From assembly GCA_964017235.1 (NCBI GenBank), contig OZ024930.1, forward strand, positions 153,574,221-153,638,220: DNA of 64,000 nt, written 5' to 3'. A program made the translations under genes and the position numbers. The notes below the pieces were generated by a model that had not been told where the DNA came from, searched no databases, and was given only the letters and a program-made list of their open reading frames with translations. This document shows positions 10,660-23,000 of the stretch, one piece after another; the stretch's first letter is position 1, and every line of letters starts with the position of its first letter. Source of the stretch: Sabellastarte sp. h YS-2021 (lineage: Eukaryota > Annelida > Polychaeta > Sabellida > Sabellidae).

Positions 10660-12782
10660 ACACACAAAAATAAGTTCTTAAAAGACTAAGATAGCCATAA
10701 CATTATTAATATTCACAATTTAAATAGACAGGCATTTCCTTTTAAAAATTCAAAGATTTCAGCTCTATAACCCACATAGTTTGACAGTTACTGGGCTTTA
10801 AAGTGGCATAATGTCCATAAATTGGGTTTCTGTGGGCATTTTACAATTGTTAAAGAGACCTTAGCAATTAAACAACAGATCTGAAACTTTTTGGGGGACA
10901 TACATAACAAACAAAAATTATATATAATACAGTTTAAGACTTGTCACACTAAGCATTTCCAAATAACAGGGCAAAATACGGAAAAAATGTCCAAAAAGGC
11001 ACTTGGGCGAGTGTCTATGGCCCTCATACACAGGTTAAATGTCTACTAAAAACCTTGATTTTCGGCATATGTAAAAAGGACATAATAATGCATTCCCAGA
11101 TGGGATTTCAGCTCCATCAATCACATAGTTTAACAGTCACAGGGCTTAAAGGTGGTTAAAAAGTCCAAATATTGGGTCTCTGTGGGCCTTTTAGAGATCT
11201 CGATGTGGCTTTCAAATTAAAGCTTCAGACTTAAAATTTGTTACATACTAAGATTACACATAGAATATGTATCTAATAAAGTTTGAAACTTCTCAGACTT
11301 ACCATTTCCAAGTTACAGAGCAAAATATGTGAAAAATGTCTTAAAAGGGTCACTCAGGTGGGTGTTTAAGGTCCTCATACACAGGTTAAATGTCTACTTG
11401 AAGCCTTGATTTTTGGCACATGTAAAAAGAACATAATAATGTATTCCCAGATGAGATTTCAGCTCTATCAGTCACATAGTTTAACAGTCACAGGCCTTAA
11501 AATTGGCAAAAAGTCCAAATACTGGGTCTTTATGGGGCCTTCTAGAGACCTAAATGTGGCCTTCAAATTAAAGCCTCAGACTTAAAATTTGTCACATACT
11601 AAGATTACACATAGAATATGCATCTAATACAGTTTGAAACTTCTTAGACTTACCATTTCCAAGTTACAGGGCAAAATATGTGAAAAATGTCTAAAAATGG
11701 TCACTCGGGTGGGGATTTATGGTCCTCATACACAGGTTAAATGTCTTCTTAAAGCCTTAATTTTTCGCACATATATAAATAACATACTAATATCTTCCCA
11801 GATAGGATTTGAGCTCTATCAGTCACATAGTTTGACAGTCACAGGGCTTAAAAGTAGCAAAAAGTCCAAATATTGGGTCTTTGGGAGCCTTTTAGAGACC
11901 TCAATTTGACCTTCAAAATTAAAGCTTCAGACTTAAAATCTGTTACATACTAAGATTACACACAGAATATATATCTAATACAGTTTGAAACTTCTCAGAC
12001 TTACCATTTCCAAGTTACAGGGAAAAAGATGTGAAAAATGTCTTATAAGGGTCACTCGGGTGGGTGTTTATGGTCCTGATACACAGGTTAACTGTCTATT
12101 AAAGGCCTAAATGTTGGGGCACATATAAGAAAACACATAGATATATTCCCAGATGATATTTAACTTAGATGAGAGACATAGTTTGAAAGCTACAGTGCTT
12201 GAAAGTGGCAAAAAGTGCATAAATTGGGTCTCTGTGGGCACTTTTGAGACCTTAAGTCGACCCCTTTGGGTAAACCTACAGCCCTAAAATTTTCTACAGA
12301 CAAGGATTACATATCAAAGTTATACCTAGCGCAGTTTGAGACTCATCAGAATTACCACTTCCAAATTATAGGGCAAAATATGTGAAAAGTATAGCAAAAA
12401 ATCCCCAAGTGGGGGTATTTATGGGCCTCAAACACAATTTTCTCCTCAACTTAAAGTCGTGATGTACTAAGAACATATTAATGTGTTGTCAGGTAAAATT
12501 TCAGCCAGCTGAGCATCATAGTTTGTGACCTACAGGGCTCTAAGTGGCCAAAAGTCCAATTTCTGACCTTAAGGTGGCCATAAGTTCTTTTTTACTGGGA
12601 GTTTAAGGTCACCTTAAAATAGGGATCTTCCTTTGGGGACCCTTAACATGTGTACCAAGTTTGAAAAAAAAATATTAATTTGTTTTTGAGTTATCGCGTC
12701 CACAAGGAAATTTCTACGGCGGCGGCGGCGGCGCGACGGACCTGAATCCAATATATCCCCGACTTTCGTCTGGGGATATAAT
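10660..12782 (+). repeat. 352-bp tandem array with terminal hairpin
   Basis: About five tandem copies with a 350-352 bp step can be followed by the block CAGATGRGATTTCAGCTC (11097, 11449, 11798, 12151). Shared landmarks are GACTTACCATTTCCAAGTTA and CTCATACACAGGTTAAATGT. After a unique stretch and a GC-rich (CGG)n segment at 12717-12735, the element ends in the hairpin 12753-12779 (ATATCCCC...GGGGATAT). The same kind of end closes the element at 31554 and opens the reversed fragment at 55145. The left end may reach back to about 9540, where CATATCCCCAGAC occurs. Confidence 0.75.
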
Positions 12783-13257
12783 AAAGAGTACATGAGGTAA
12801 GCTTTCATAAGATTCTAAGACTCTCTTTTTGATGATTTTTATACTTCACAAACAGCTTCGCTAATATGTTTGTTTGTTTTCAATCAACAAATACTTAAGC
12901 CGGGACCTTGACCAAGACAATAACAATTCTGACATAGGAATAAAACTAATCTTGTTTCATGCTTTTGTTCACGTTTGAACCTTACTGATGATTTTTTATA
13001 TATTAAATGAAAATATGTATCATCATTTTGATTCACTTGTTACATTCTGATGATAATTATAAGCCAGTTTGTGTAATATGTCAATCATACCAGGGGATGC
13101 CAACTTGGGAGACCTCATAACACAATATCCATGAATGGTAAAAATATTATTCAAACTCACAAGTTTGCTATGTTTCACAATATAAATCATGATGGTTATA
13201 AATTTGATACCTGTTTTCAACCTTCCAAAGAAACTTTTACAGTTTTGTGTAAAAAAT
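12783..13257. other. No gene seen
   Basis: AT-rich single-copy-looking sequence between two repeats; no coding exon recognised. Confidence 0.4.
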
Positions 13258-13590
13258 TGTAACAAATTTTATTGTAATTTAACTTTTTACAAGTTAAATA
13301 CTTACCTTATCCTCACAAGTGCTTGTTTGGTTTTGTGGAGCAAAACGTATCGACCGACAAGAATTTTTTAAGGAATATTCTTGTCACAAGAGGTGACCCC
13401 TTTGTCTGCGCATGTCCGCGCTTGCGCAGTAGTCGTTGTCGACAGACGATTGTCGAGAGATCTTCATTGTATTTTTGGTCCCCAGCAAAACAAATTATGC
13501 GGGGAGGTAGGGTGGGTTTATCCTTGTGAGGATAAGGTAAGTATTTAACTTGTAAAAAGTTAAATTACAATAAAATTTGTTACATTTTAT
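13258..13590. repeat. Foldback made of DIRS A terminal sequence
   Basis: About 45-bp arms (AATTTAACTTTTTACAAGTT ... and its complement, both continuing through TACCTTATCCTCACAAG) enclose a copy of the right-terminal sequence of the DIRS A element. The block from GTTTTGTGGAGCAAAACG to CGAGAGATCTTCATTG equals the reverse complement of 18610-18760 nearly base for base. It sits directly outside the left end of DIRS A. Confidence 0.8.
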
Positions 13591-14099
13591 TGCGTAAAAT
13601 AGCCTTACCTTATCCTCACAAGTGCTTGAATACAACCATAACAGGTGGAGGGTATTTGTTTTGGCCACACTGTTAGATGATTGTCAGACAAGGGGTCACC
13701 AAATAAAGCACTGATAAGAGGATAAGATAAGCTTCCATACACCACATCTTAGGGTAAAAGTTACTTCTTCATCACAGATGAGTAATTTGGTACCCTCAAC
13801 AAGAGATCCATGATGTGGTCGTCATTGTTGCTGCTGTTGCTGTTGTAGACAATTTTACAACAAATCATATAGCAGAATTAACCATCACCCAGTATTGGCC
13901 GGAGATGTCTGCATGAATCCCCAAACAAGATGTCATCATCTGGCAATGAGAATATCTCCAAGCAGGTAAACTGAACTGCAAAACTGCAGATATGGGGCCG
14001 TATGTAAATTAAGGCATATGTCAGTGACACAACACTTGTATAACTGGAGAGAACATAAATATGCGAGTCATATGAATAAGATGTATAAATACACAAAAA

Positions 14100-15000
14100 A
14101 TTGACTACATGCTGAGATGAATCCACAAGACCCAATTTGTTCAGGGACTGGTCATGGGATTGCCAAGCTGCATCTTCGAGTAGAATGTAGTAAAGACTTG
14201 TGGGTCTTTCAGTAACAAGAGTTTGATATCTGCTGAGGTAAGACCCCACTCTTGAAAACTAAAGAGGCAGCCATGGATGTAATATGGGTCTCAATGTATA
14301 GATTCTGAGAATCAAAGGACTGGCAATCTAATCATGCAGCCAGATTGATCCAGGAAGAGATAGCAGAACTCAAGATATCTCCATCAAGCCTTCCTTAAAA
14401 GATATGAGCAAGATTCTTCCCCTCCTTGAAGTACTTGTACTGTCCTGATAGTAACTAAGTACTGTAAGAGAGCAGAGTGTCACAACATCAGTCCAACATC
14501 AGCTCAAGAAGGGTTTGTGAGCTGGAATGACCACTGGTTTGAGCCATCTGGGCCATCAGAAGCCAACTGATTCTTGCTAAAAGGCAGGAGAAGGAGACTT
14601 TCCCTTTTCTCCAAGCAGTAGTCCTGTCCAAGAAGGATCTAAGTGCTGTAAGAGGACAACGAATCATGTGTCCAGGCAATTTGAATTCAGGAATGATCTA
14701 GAGCTGAAGTGACCACTGGAGGCAATCTAGACCAACCGAGGCTAATTGGTCCTTGTTGAAAAGGTAGGTAGGAGGGAGAACTGTAAACTCCTTCCTATGA
14801 GGCTTGTGTCTGAAGGAGCCAAAGTCCCAGAATACACTTCCAATGGCATTGCAACAGTCTTGCAAGTCAAACTTTTTTAGACTGACCTCCTTTTAAAGGT
14901 TAACAAGAAGCCTTTTGTGAAAACCAACAGAAGCAAAGGCAAATCCCTTGATGCTGTACCTCTGTTAGCAGTGGGCTTCTCTCTATAACACTTGCAATAG
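14100..15000 (-). pseudogene. DIRS A tyrosine recombinase remnant
   Basis: Near 14260-14110 the minus strand reads WGLTSADIKLLLLKDPQVFTT in one frame and DQSLNKLGLVDSSQHVV in another. Together these resemble the C-terminal end of DIRS recombinases, where a FYLRD-like block precedes LGPIVSAQHVV. A frameshift separates them. The earlier part of the domain is only weakly recognisable. Confidence 0.55.
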
Positions 15001-15254
15001 GCCTATAAAGATGCAGGCTTTGGTTCAACTCCTGCACAAAAAATGTAAATGATCAGCTATGGCTGCTGCAAAGCCAACAATAGTGACAGGTTTCAGATTT
15101 TTTGCAAGTAAATGGATCAAAAAATCTGGTATATTTGAGACCGTAGGCTCTGAGATGGCCACCTTATTCTGTGGGTACCAGAGCTCAAAATGGCCCATCA
15201 TGACTCATACATTCCAAGATGAGGGTCCTTGAGATGCCCTAAATTTCTCTATCC

Positions 15255-15830
15255 CTAGCCCAGAGAATGATATAAGAGATTCTGACTGGTGTTAAGGTAC
15301 CAAGCATGAAGGTGCCAATGCAACAGATTCAGATGGTATTTCTGATTGAATGGCTGTTTTTGAGACCAGTGAAGTAGCTGTAATGGAGGTATGGTTGAAT
15401 GAGTCACCAGACCCCAAAGCCAATGCATCATGGGCCACCAAGGGGCCACTACAATCATTTTGCACCTGGTGTTCACTTGTTCAATGACTTTTAGGAATAA
15501 GTGGTATAGGACAAAAGGCCTAGCAGTCCAGAACCTCCAACAAGATGTTTAATTCATCTATGTTCAGAGAATTTGCATCCGGGACTAGCAACATAGAATG
15601 GAAGTTTGTGACTCATATTGGTGGCAAACATCTCTACCATTGGTATTTGACAAACTATGTAAATCAAATAGAATATTAAAGATGAAGCCTCTCCTATCTG
15701 TAATATTTCGTTCTTTGTGGAGAGGCTGTCATGACATCTAGGCAACCCTGAATATATCTGGCTCATATGAGAATATTTCAAGGATTGCAGTAGGCCAAGA
15801 TGCAGCATACCTGCATAAAACACCTATTGT
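15255..15830 (-). pseudogene. DIRS A RNase H / MT region remnant
   Basis: One frame gives EMFATNMSHKLPFYVASPG, which matches the 'DLFATxxNxKLPxFVSP' block of DIRS elements. Another, starting at 15476, gives CKMIVVAPWWPMMHWLWGLV, matching the following APxWPxxPWFWDL block. Order and spacing agree with a DIRS polyprotein. Frames are broken between the blocks. Confidence 0.75.
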
Positions 15831-16639
15831 TGATTTGTGTCAAACTTGCACGTTGTCTAGAACCATAAAGGGAGTAAGAACCATTCTGTACATATTACTT
15901 TTGTCCCTTCTGTAGAGATCATTGAGTATGACATTTAAGTAACCCCAGAATATTTCTGTCTCTTAAGAGTATATTTCAAGGATTGTAGTAGGCCAGGATG
16001 CGCCAAACCTTTATCCCTTCTGGAGATATGTTGAGTATGACCTTTAAGCAACCAAGAATATGTCTGTTATGAGTATATTTTCAAGGATTGCAGTAGGCCA
16101 AGCTGCGCCAAACTAGGAGGTATACGCTCCCCCCCCTGTTTGTTCAGATAACCGAACACAGTGGTGTTGTCTGATGCTATCAGAATTCTTTTGTGTGGAA
16201 TTTGTCTTGAAGGCTTTTAAGGGCTGAACACACTGCCTTCAGCTATGAAATTGAAATGTAATATATACATTTTAACTGTCCAAAGCCACTAACTGGGATG
16301 CTTATAGATGGGATCATCAACCCTGGTTTAATGCATCTACGAAAATAAGGGAATTGTGCACCCGTGTATAGAAAAGGCATCCTATTTCCCATTTTTTGGC
16401 ATTTTCCACCAGTGAATATGCTTTTGCAGAAGGTTTGAAACAGGAATTCTCACAACTAGTGACTGGAGATATTGCCAGTTGTAGTAGATACCAGTGAAAG
16501 GCACACCTACATAACTGACCCATTGGTACATTCTTTTCCAAAGATGCTCGTACCCCTACCTGGGATATAAGCAAACTTGGGGTCATTTTTGATGAGATCT
16601 CCATTTCCTGAAAAGATTTCTCAAGTTTTTAAAATTTAT

Positions 16640-17110
16640 TTGTGTTAGAAAGACATTTCCTTGTACCAATATGCAGTGGTAACCTAGGAAATCGATATCA
16701 CGAAGTCCAGTTGATGAATAATTGGAGGAGTTCTTTGGTTTGAACCCAATACTGGTGTCTTTTAGGTACACTAAACAACCAGTAGTCTAGGTATATGGTG
16801 AAAGAAATTTCCTGATATCAAAATGCAGTGGTAACCTAGGAAATCGATATCACGAAGCCCAGTTAATGAATAATTGGAGGAGTTCTTTGGTTTGAACCCA
16901 ATACTGGTGTCTTTTACGTACACTAAACAACCAGTAGTGTAGGTATATGGTGAAAGAAATTTCCTGGTACCAAAATGCAGTGGTAACCTAGGAAATCGAT
17001 ATTATGAAGCCAGTTGTTGAATAATTGGATGAGTTCTTTGATTTGAACCCAATACTGGTGTCTTCTACGTACACTTAACAACCAGTGGTCCAGGTATATG
17101 GTGAACTCCT
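16640..17110 (-). repeat. Triplicated 150-bp segment inside DIRS A
   Basis: A unit of about 150 bp, marked by TGCAGTGGTAACCTAGGAAA and TTGGAGGAGTTCTTTGGTTT, occurs three times in tandem at about 16670, 16822 and 16974. Copies differ by few bases. It covers the C-terminal part of the reverse transcriptase, so the triplication alone would wreck the enzyme. Confidence 0.85.
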
Positions 17111-17400
17111 ATTCCGTGAGACTGAAGAATGAGATTTGCCTCTTTATTACTCGCACGATACTGTAGAGGGGTCGCTAACCCGAATTTCATAATGCTTTGA
17201 ACTGATAGGTTTGACCGTGTACATTAAACTGAAGTAGATGTTGAAAATCTTGGTGAGTCGGTACATAGAAGAACGCATCTTTTGTAACCGAATTTCTAAC
17301 AATTTCTGCTGTCTCCAGCTTAAATGAAGGGACAAGCAGGTATTTATTGTTATAGTAAACGAACTTCACTCGTGGGCCGTGACCGTTGAAGACGTAGTTA
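17110..17400 (-). pseudogene. DIRS A reverse transcriptase remnant
   Basis: The 17187-17369 frame contains DAFFYVPTHQDFQHLLQFNV followed by HGQTYQFKAL, matching the DIRS reverse-transcriptase core before the LPFGLS block. A frameshift follows at once. Catalytic aspartates are not preserved in a readable frame. Confidence 0.7.
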
Positions 17401-18609
17401 GATCAATTCAGGACACTGAGATGTATCAGAGGTCGTCATTAGCCGAGTTTCTATACAAGAAATAAACTGCCATAGAAACCTTTAGTTCTGCAATTGTTGA
17501 GTGGATAAATCGCTTTTTTTGAAGCATTTAAGCGGTATATCTAGTACTGTAGCCATGTTTTCCTGTCTGACGTCATCGCTTTGCATTGTGGGTAGTACAG
17601 GCATTGGAGAATTCGATTGGAGAGTAACTCGACAATCCCAACTGAAGATTCGCACCACTCTGGGATGGCAATGAAAAAATATCCCATCACTGCCAGTAAC
17701 ACTGCAAGAAGCGTCTCCATGGTGACTTGCATTAATGTAGCCACGTTCTTCTGTATCCCTCTGACCTGGTACACTAGGCAGAGTGGTACGACGATCTTTT
17801 GTGGTTAGTAGGGGAAATTACTGGACATAGCTCCTGTCCTGAATATACTGTGCAAAATACACTGTAAAAGTTGGAATCAAGGACTTCAACATATAATATA
17901 ATATAACATAAAATCTCATCTAGCCAGATTGATCTTCGTTGAGTTTGCAGAAGAATTCTTCAACAGGGCTGAACAGACAAGCAGTACACATACTGCCCCA
18001 AAGATGTCTGTTGGATCTTCATCCAAATTTACAGCAAAGGAAGGTAATCTGTCCATATTTTCATGTCTTGATAAGCAGGAAGTTCACTGTACCTGCTGGG
18101 AAACAAAATAATAACTGCAAGGATCCGTGGATACGCTTCTGTAGTCGTTCTTTTGGAGGGAGACCTGTTACTGTACCAGAGTGGCGCTCCACCCACAGTA
18201 AAGAATCTACGACCTCCGCTGCCAAGACAACTGCATTCTTTTTTTCTTTGCACAAGGTAATATTCATGGTGTGCCATCAAAAAGACCATAAAGTAGTTTT
18301 CCACTGAAAACTTTACAGCAAAATCTTCTATGCATCCCTTTCATCGACAAGGAGGTAGTTCCAGTCGAATAATGGGCGAGTACAGCCGAACATATACACC
18401 GTCTTCCACTGAAGACTTTACAGCAACATCTTCTTGCACATCTTATTCTGACCCTTTTCAGGACAAGGGAGGCAGAATTAGTGGTAGTACCAGTCGAATA
18501 ATGGACAACTACAGGTAGGTGCACGCTTGCACGCTTCAAAACTTCATAGATCTTCATCCGTGAATGGACGATAATAAGGAAAAGTACGTGTTGCTCCCAT
18601 ATCGACCAA
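17401..18609 (-). other. 5' region of DIRS A, not readable
   Basis: By position this should hold ORF1 (gag-like), but I find no safe motif. A local duplication is present: the block CTTTACAGCAAMATCTTCT occurs at 18309 and 18417, next to a repeated GGWAGTWCCAGTCGAATAAT. Confidence 0.4.
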
Positions 18610-18806
18610 AAATATAATGAAGATCTCTCGACAATCGTCTGTCGACAACGACTACTGTGCAAGCGCGGACATGCGCAGACAAAGGGGTCACCTCTTGTGA
18701 CAAGAATATTCCTTAAAAAATTCTTGTCGGTCGATACGTTTTGCTCCACAAAACCAAACAAGCACTTGTGAGGATAAGGTAAGGCTATTTTACGCAATAA
18801 AAATTA
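18610..18806 (-). repeat. Outer terminal repeat of DIRS A
   Basis: This stretch is the mirror of 13320-13465 plus 13588-13632. It contains CGACAATCGTCTGTCGACAA, itself a small inverted repeat, and ends with the outermost TTACCTTATCCTCACAAG block in complement. Confidence 0.8.
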
Positions 18807-19513
18807 CCTTTTACAGATGCACTGCTGACAAAAACATACTGAAAACAATATCTAAAAGTTGAAACTCTACACTTATAAAGTGAAATGTAATGATATACAA
18901 AGTAACAAACAACCCACTATGTTAGAAATATAAAATATTCAAAATTAATACAAGGCACCTTGAATAAATATATAAATACATCACAAAGTTTTGCGAGAGA
19001 TAATAGCAACTACGGTCCTAGGATACATGCAAGCAGAGAGGTACCAAAATTACAATGATGGAAAGGTTTACATGTACTTATTTTGGAAATTTCAAAAAGG
19101 GTTTAAATAGTTAAAAACCTGACAGAATTTCCAATTATGTTGAAAGAACTTCCAACTGGAAGAAAATATTTTTGAACATAATTTGGATAACAAAACGTCT
19201 GTAGAGGGCAAAATAGTCTAATTTTTACTGATATTAAAGGTAAACTTTATTACATCTAGGATTTTAAAGATGGTGCCCATCTTGTTTCTGTGATTTGATA
19301 CTATATTACTGTTTTTTTTTTGCATATTTCTCATCTATTTTAAGGTTTGGTTAATTTGGCTGCATTCCATATTATTACCATTTATCAAATAAATGAAATG
19401 AATACTCTGGAAACAATTATTTATCATACATCCTCCCAAAAAGATGTTTACATGTCTTAACTTTACTCATCTCCAAAAGACAAACAATGCCCGTTATTTG
19501 TACCACTAATAAA
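18807..19513 (-). other. 3' flank / 3' UTR of TMEM168
   Basis: No other gene is seen. On the minus strand this follows the TMEM168 stop codon, so it should hold the 3' UTR. An AATAAA signal lies at 19246-19251, some 265 bp beyond the stop. Confidence 0.5.
19246..19251 (-). terminator. Candidate poly(A) signal of TMEM168
   Basis: TTTATT on the plus strand is a canonical AATAAA on the gene strand. It is chosen by position only; the exact cleavage site cannot be seen. Confidence 0.4.
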
Positions 19514-20067
19514 CTAAGTCCTAATAAGTTTAAACCCATGGCCAGTGTCATATTCTGCAGGTGGAAACCAAGTCATTCTACACCTTTTCAGGCAATGTAC
19601 AATCATACTGCAGCAACAGCAAATCTTCCCACAATTGGGAAAGTTGGTAATTTTGATCAAAGGGCGAGTGATTTTTGGAAAATTTGTATTCCAATGCTTG
19701 ACTATGTCATCTTCAGTGGGTTTGTGAAATGTGAACTTTGTCCAAGGATTGGAGACTCCATAGAGCAACTTGACCGGGCGTGATTTGTCATGGATGTCCA
19801 CATCACTAATATTGGCACCATTATAATCCATCCAATCAGTGGAAAAGTTTCCTATCCTGGGTACCTGTCCACCTTCTGGATCACTTCCATTCATTGTGAC
19901 TTTACAAGTCTGAATTGCCACATAATTCTTCACCACATAGGACACATGGCGTGCCCATTTCTGTGAATGTTCCGTGTCAAGAACCAAGATAAGTCGGCTA
20001 CCACAGATGTTATTGCCACTCTCATTCCAGATGTCCAGGATATCTTGTAGCTTCAATACAGCATTAC
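19514..20067 (-). CDS. TMEM168: TMEM168 coding exon 4, with stop
   Basis: Acceptor TTTTAG precedes 554 bp ending in a stop. It completes the Gly codon begun in exon 3 and encodes the [11 protein letters not shown] strand, [10 protein letters not shown], the [10 protein letters not shown] segment, [18 protein letters not shown] and the conserved C terminus. The C terminus has a Cys-rich hydrophobic stretch ([20 protein letters not shown]), perhaps a palmitoylated or membrane-associated tail. A longer reading frame reaches 20161, but its extra residues lie in the intron. Confidence 0.95.
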
Positions 20068-23000
20068 CTAAAAGGTCAAAATAATCAATAACCAGGTTAC
20101 TCTGCAGTACGCTTAACAAAATATGGCTTGTAGACAGTTCATTCAATAAACAACTGTACATTCACCCATTTTTGAACATCCTGCTGCTAAACAATGCATG
20201 GTGACAGAGCTTATCCAAATTTAATACACTAATAAGTTTGTATAAACAAATTCATATGAGTGAATAGAAACATCTCTGGCTTATATGTAATTTGAAAGAA
20301 GTCTACAATATATTAATTTACATTTGCAGTTTTTAGCCCACAGCCCTTAACTGTCGGGGGTATTGTTTTCAACCATGGTGTCCGGATGGGTGGGTTGCGG
20401 GAAAAAGATTGTCTGGGCTGTATCTCAGAAACCATAAGGTGTAGGAAGTTGATACTTGGTAGGGACATTGGTTAGGGGGGTATAGGTGTGCAACATCATG
20501 GTGCGACCTTGATCTGACCTTGGACCTTACCGTAGTGACCTTGACCTATAAAATCTTATCCTGGCTACTAGTATATCTCAGAAACCGTAAGGTGTAGTAA
20601 GCTGATACTAGGTTGGGACATTGGTTAGGGATTGTAGGTGTGCAGTGTTGACAGTGACCTATAAAATTTTTTCCAGGCTATTTCTCGGGAACAGTCAGGT
20701 GCAGGAAGTTGATACATGGTAGGGACATTGGTTAAGGGTGGAATGACCTAAATTTGACAATACAAATTTAAAATAGTTACACAAAAGTAAAAATTACATG
20801 CTCACCTGCTAATGCCCAATCTCCACTATCATACACAGAGCCACTGTAATACAAAAGATATGTATCATACTTTGGACCATCAACAGTAGTTCTCTCAAAG
20901 AAAGCTTTCAACTTGGACTGTACCTGTAAAGATACAAAGACATACATCTACATATCACTCAAAATATGGTTGGCTGTGGAGGGAAGACTATTGTGATGAA
21001 AATTGTATTTTATATCTTCTAACCACATGTGGTTTAATACATTACAATGTGGTTCACTTATAATACAAAAAAAATTAGAAACATACTTGATTGATTTCAT
21101 CTATGTTGATCTAAAAGCAAACCAAAATATAAAGAACTGTGGAGAGAAATTTGCAGCATAATTAAGAACCAATGTGCCACAGGACCTCAGTCTCCAGAAA
21201 TACTTAATGGAATTAAAAAAGGATCCCTTCACAATCTTCAATATTCATTTGAATTATTTCTAGTTTCTTTTTGCAGATGTCCAAAATTTAACCACTCTAC
21301 AAACTTTATCTAAATTTAATTCAGTAGTTTTGATAAAAGTCAACAACAGCAACGCAAAGAAGTCACTAGATTCTGAGGCAAACATAATGTCCCTGTTTTG
21401 GGATCAATTACAAGAATTTAACTTCCATCCAGAACTCACTGGAAAGGTGGAATTTTATTTTCAACAAAAATCCATTACGGTAGTAAAGTACAATAAACAT
21501 GGTGATGGCCAAGAAGATGTAAGTTGGGGCTTGTAAAATATTCAGAAGTACAACTCTTTAACAGAGTTTAAATTTTTCTTTGTTGGGTTGATTGTCAAAT
21601 CCCCCGAAGGAGCCTAACCTACCTGTATATACTTTGTGGAATAGTAGGGTCATTAAAACAGCCACACTGCCAAAATGGTGATGACATAAATACAAAACAG
21701 CTGTGTCTGATATTACTGCTTGAAATATATTACTTGAAATATATTATCATTACTTACTGATTCTTGAGTAAGGCCACTAGAAGAGTATTCACATCCATAT
21801 GTTTCAATCAGGTGATATGACAGGAACCTCTGAACTGTATTCAGAATATTGGTTGCTCGAACACTCAGATCTTGCAGGGTATTTGTTGGCAAGATAGTAG
21901 CTGACTCAGTATGTCTGTCAAGGAATTAGCAACTTATGGAAACTAAATTCTTAAACAAGCGTAGAAAAGAAATTGTTTTGCAAAGCAAAAACAAAGCATC
22001 CCAATGAGCATTAATGATTTTGCCAAGCTGACTATCTTGCTCTTTTAAATGTTTTCCAATTTATGCAAAAATTCGACCTGTCTGTTAAACAGGTCATGAA
22101 ATGCTTTCTTGAAAGAGTGCCAGATCATTCTGCGTACACCCCTGGAGCCAACAATTTTGCTGAAATTACTGTCTCACATCATTTCCAAGATTAATGTGTA
22201 TTTGTATTTTATGCAGACATTTAAAATGGCTGCAAAAACTGGCAGAAACTGATTTGACAAAAAGTTCCATATGATTCTGCGTATACCCTGCAGGCAAAAA
22301 ATTTCATTGAAATCACTCTATCTCTCACCGTTTCCGAGATCAATGCGAGATCGATTCTATGTTTTACATAGAATTTCAAGATGGCTGTCAAAAATGATGG
22401 GAAAACAATGGCAAAAGGTGGCAGATCACTTTGAATGCACCCTGGTAAAAACTTTTGTTGAAATCACTCTATCTCGCACCGTTTCTTAGATGTTAAAGAT
22501 TTTCAATTTCATTAAGAACAATTGTGCTGTTTAGTTAATTGTTAATAAGTGGGCCATGTTTTATCATATCATTTCCAAAAGTTAAAGATTTCCAGACATC
22601 TATAAAACAAACCTACTTGCCACATTTCATGTGAATGAGTGAAACGCTTATTGAGATATTCATCTGGACAAACACGCCTCTTTTAAAAACATATTTTTGG
22701 TCATGTCACTTCTCTGACTGCTTGAAATGTCTAGACACCATATTCAGAAAATTTTTCAAGAGCTCCTGCATACATGTGCCATATTAGAAGAGAATCTGCC
22801 CTGTGGTTGCCGAGCTATTATAATAAGCAATAGAAAATGTAGGAGCTGGCAGCCTTTTCAGCATGAAATTCTCCTGTATACAAACAACCGTCCTTTGTGG
22901 GACACTCAATTACTTAGTTACAAAAGTAAAATAAAAGAAGTTAAAATTTTACGGTATAAATATTCAGCAGGCACTAATTTAAAATATTTTAGCAAATGGA

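Larger units (their letters stand above)
13588..18806 (-). mobile_element. DIRS-type retrotransposon A, near full length
   Basis: The ends are inverted: TTTTATTGCGTAAAATAGCC followed by TTACCTTATCCTCACAAGTG at 13588 mirrors the sequence ending at 18806. Minus-strand coding remnants follow in DIRS order: reverse transcriptase at about 17370-16600, RNase H/methyltransferase-like region at 15830-15255 and tyrosine recombinase down to 14100. At 5.2 kb the length is right for a DIRS element. All frames are broken. It lies about 0.7 kb downstream of the TMEM168 stop codon. Confidence 0.8.

Noticed and set aside
14488-14679. 63-codon frame as an independent gene
   Set aside because: It lies within the DIRS A recombinase region and is one of many short frames there.
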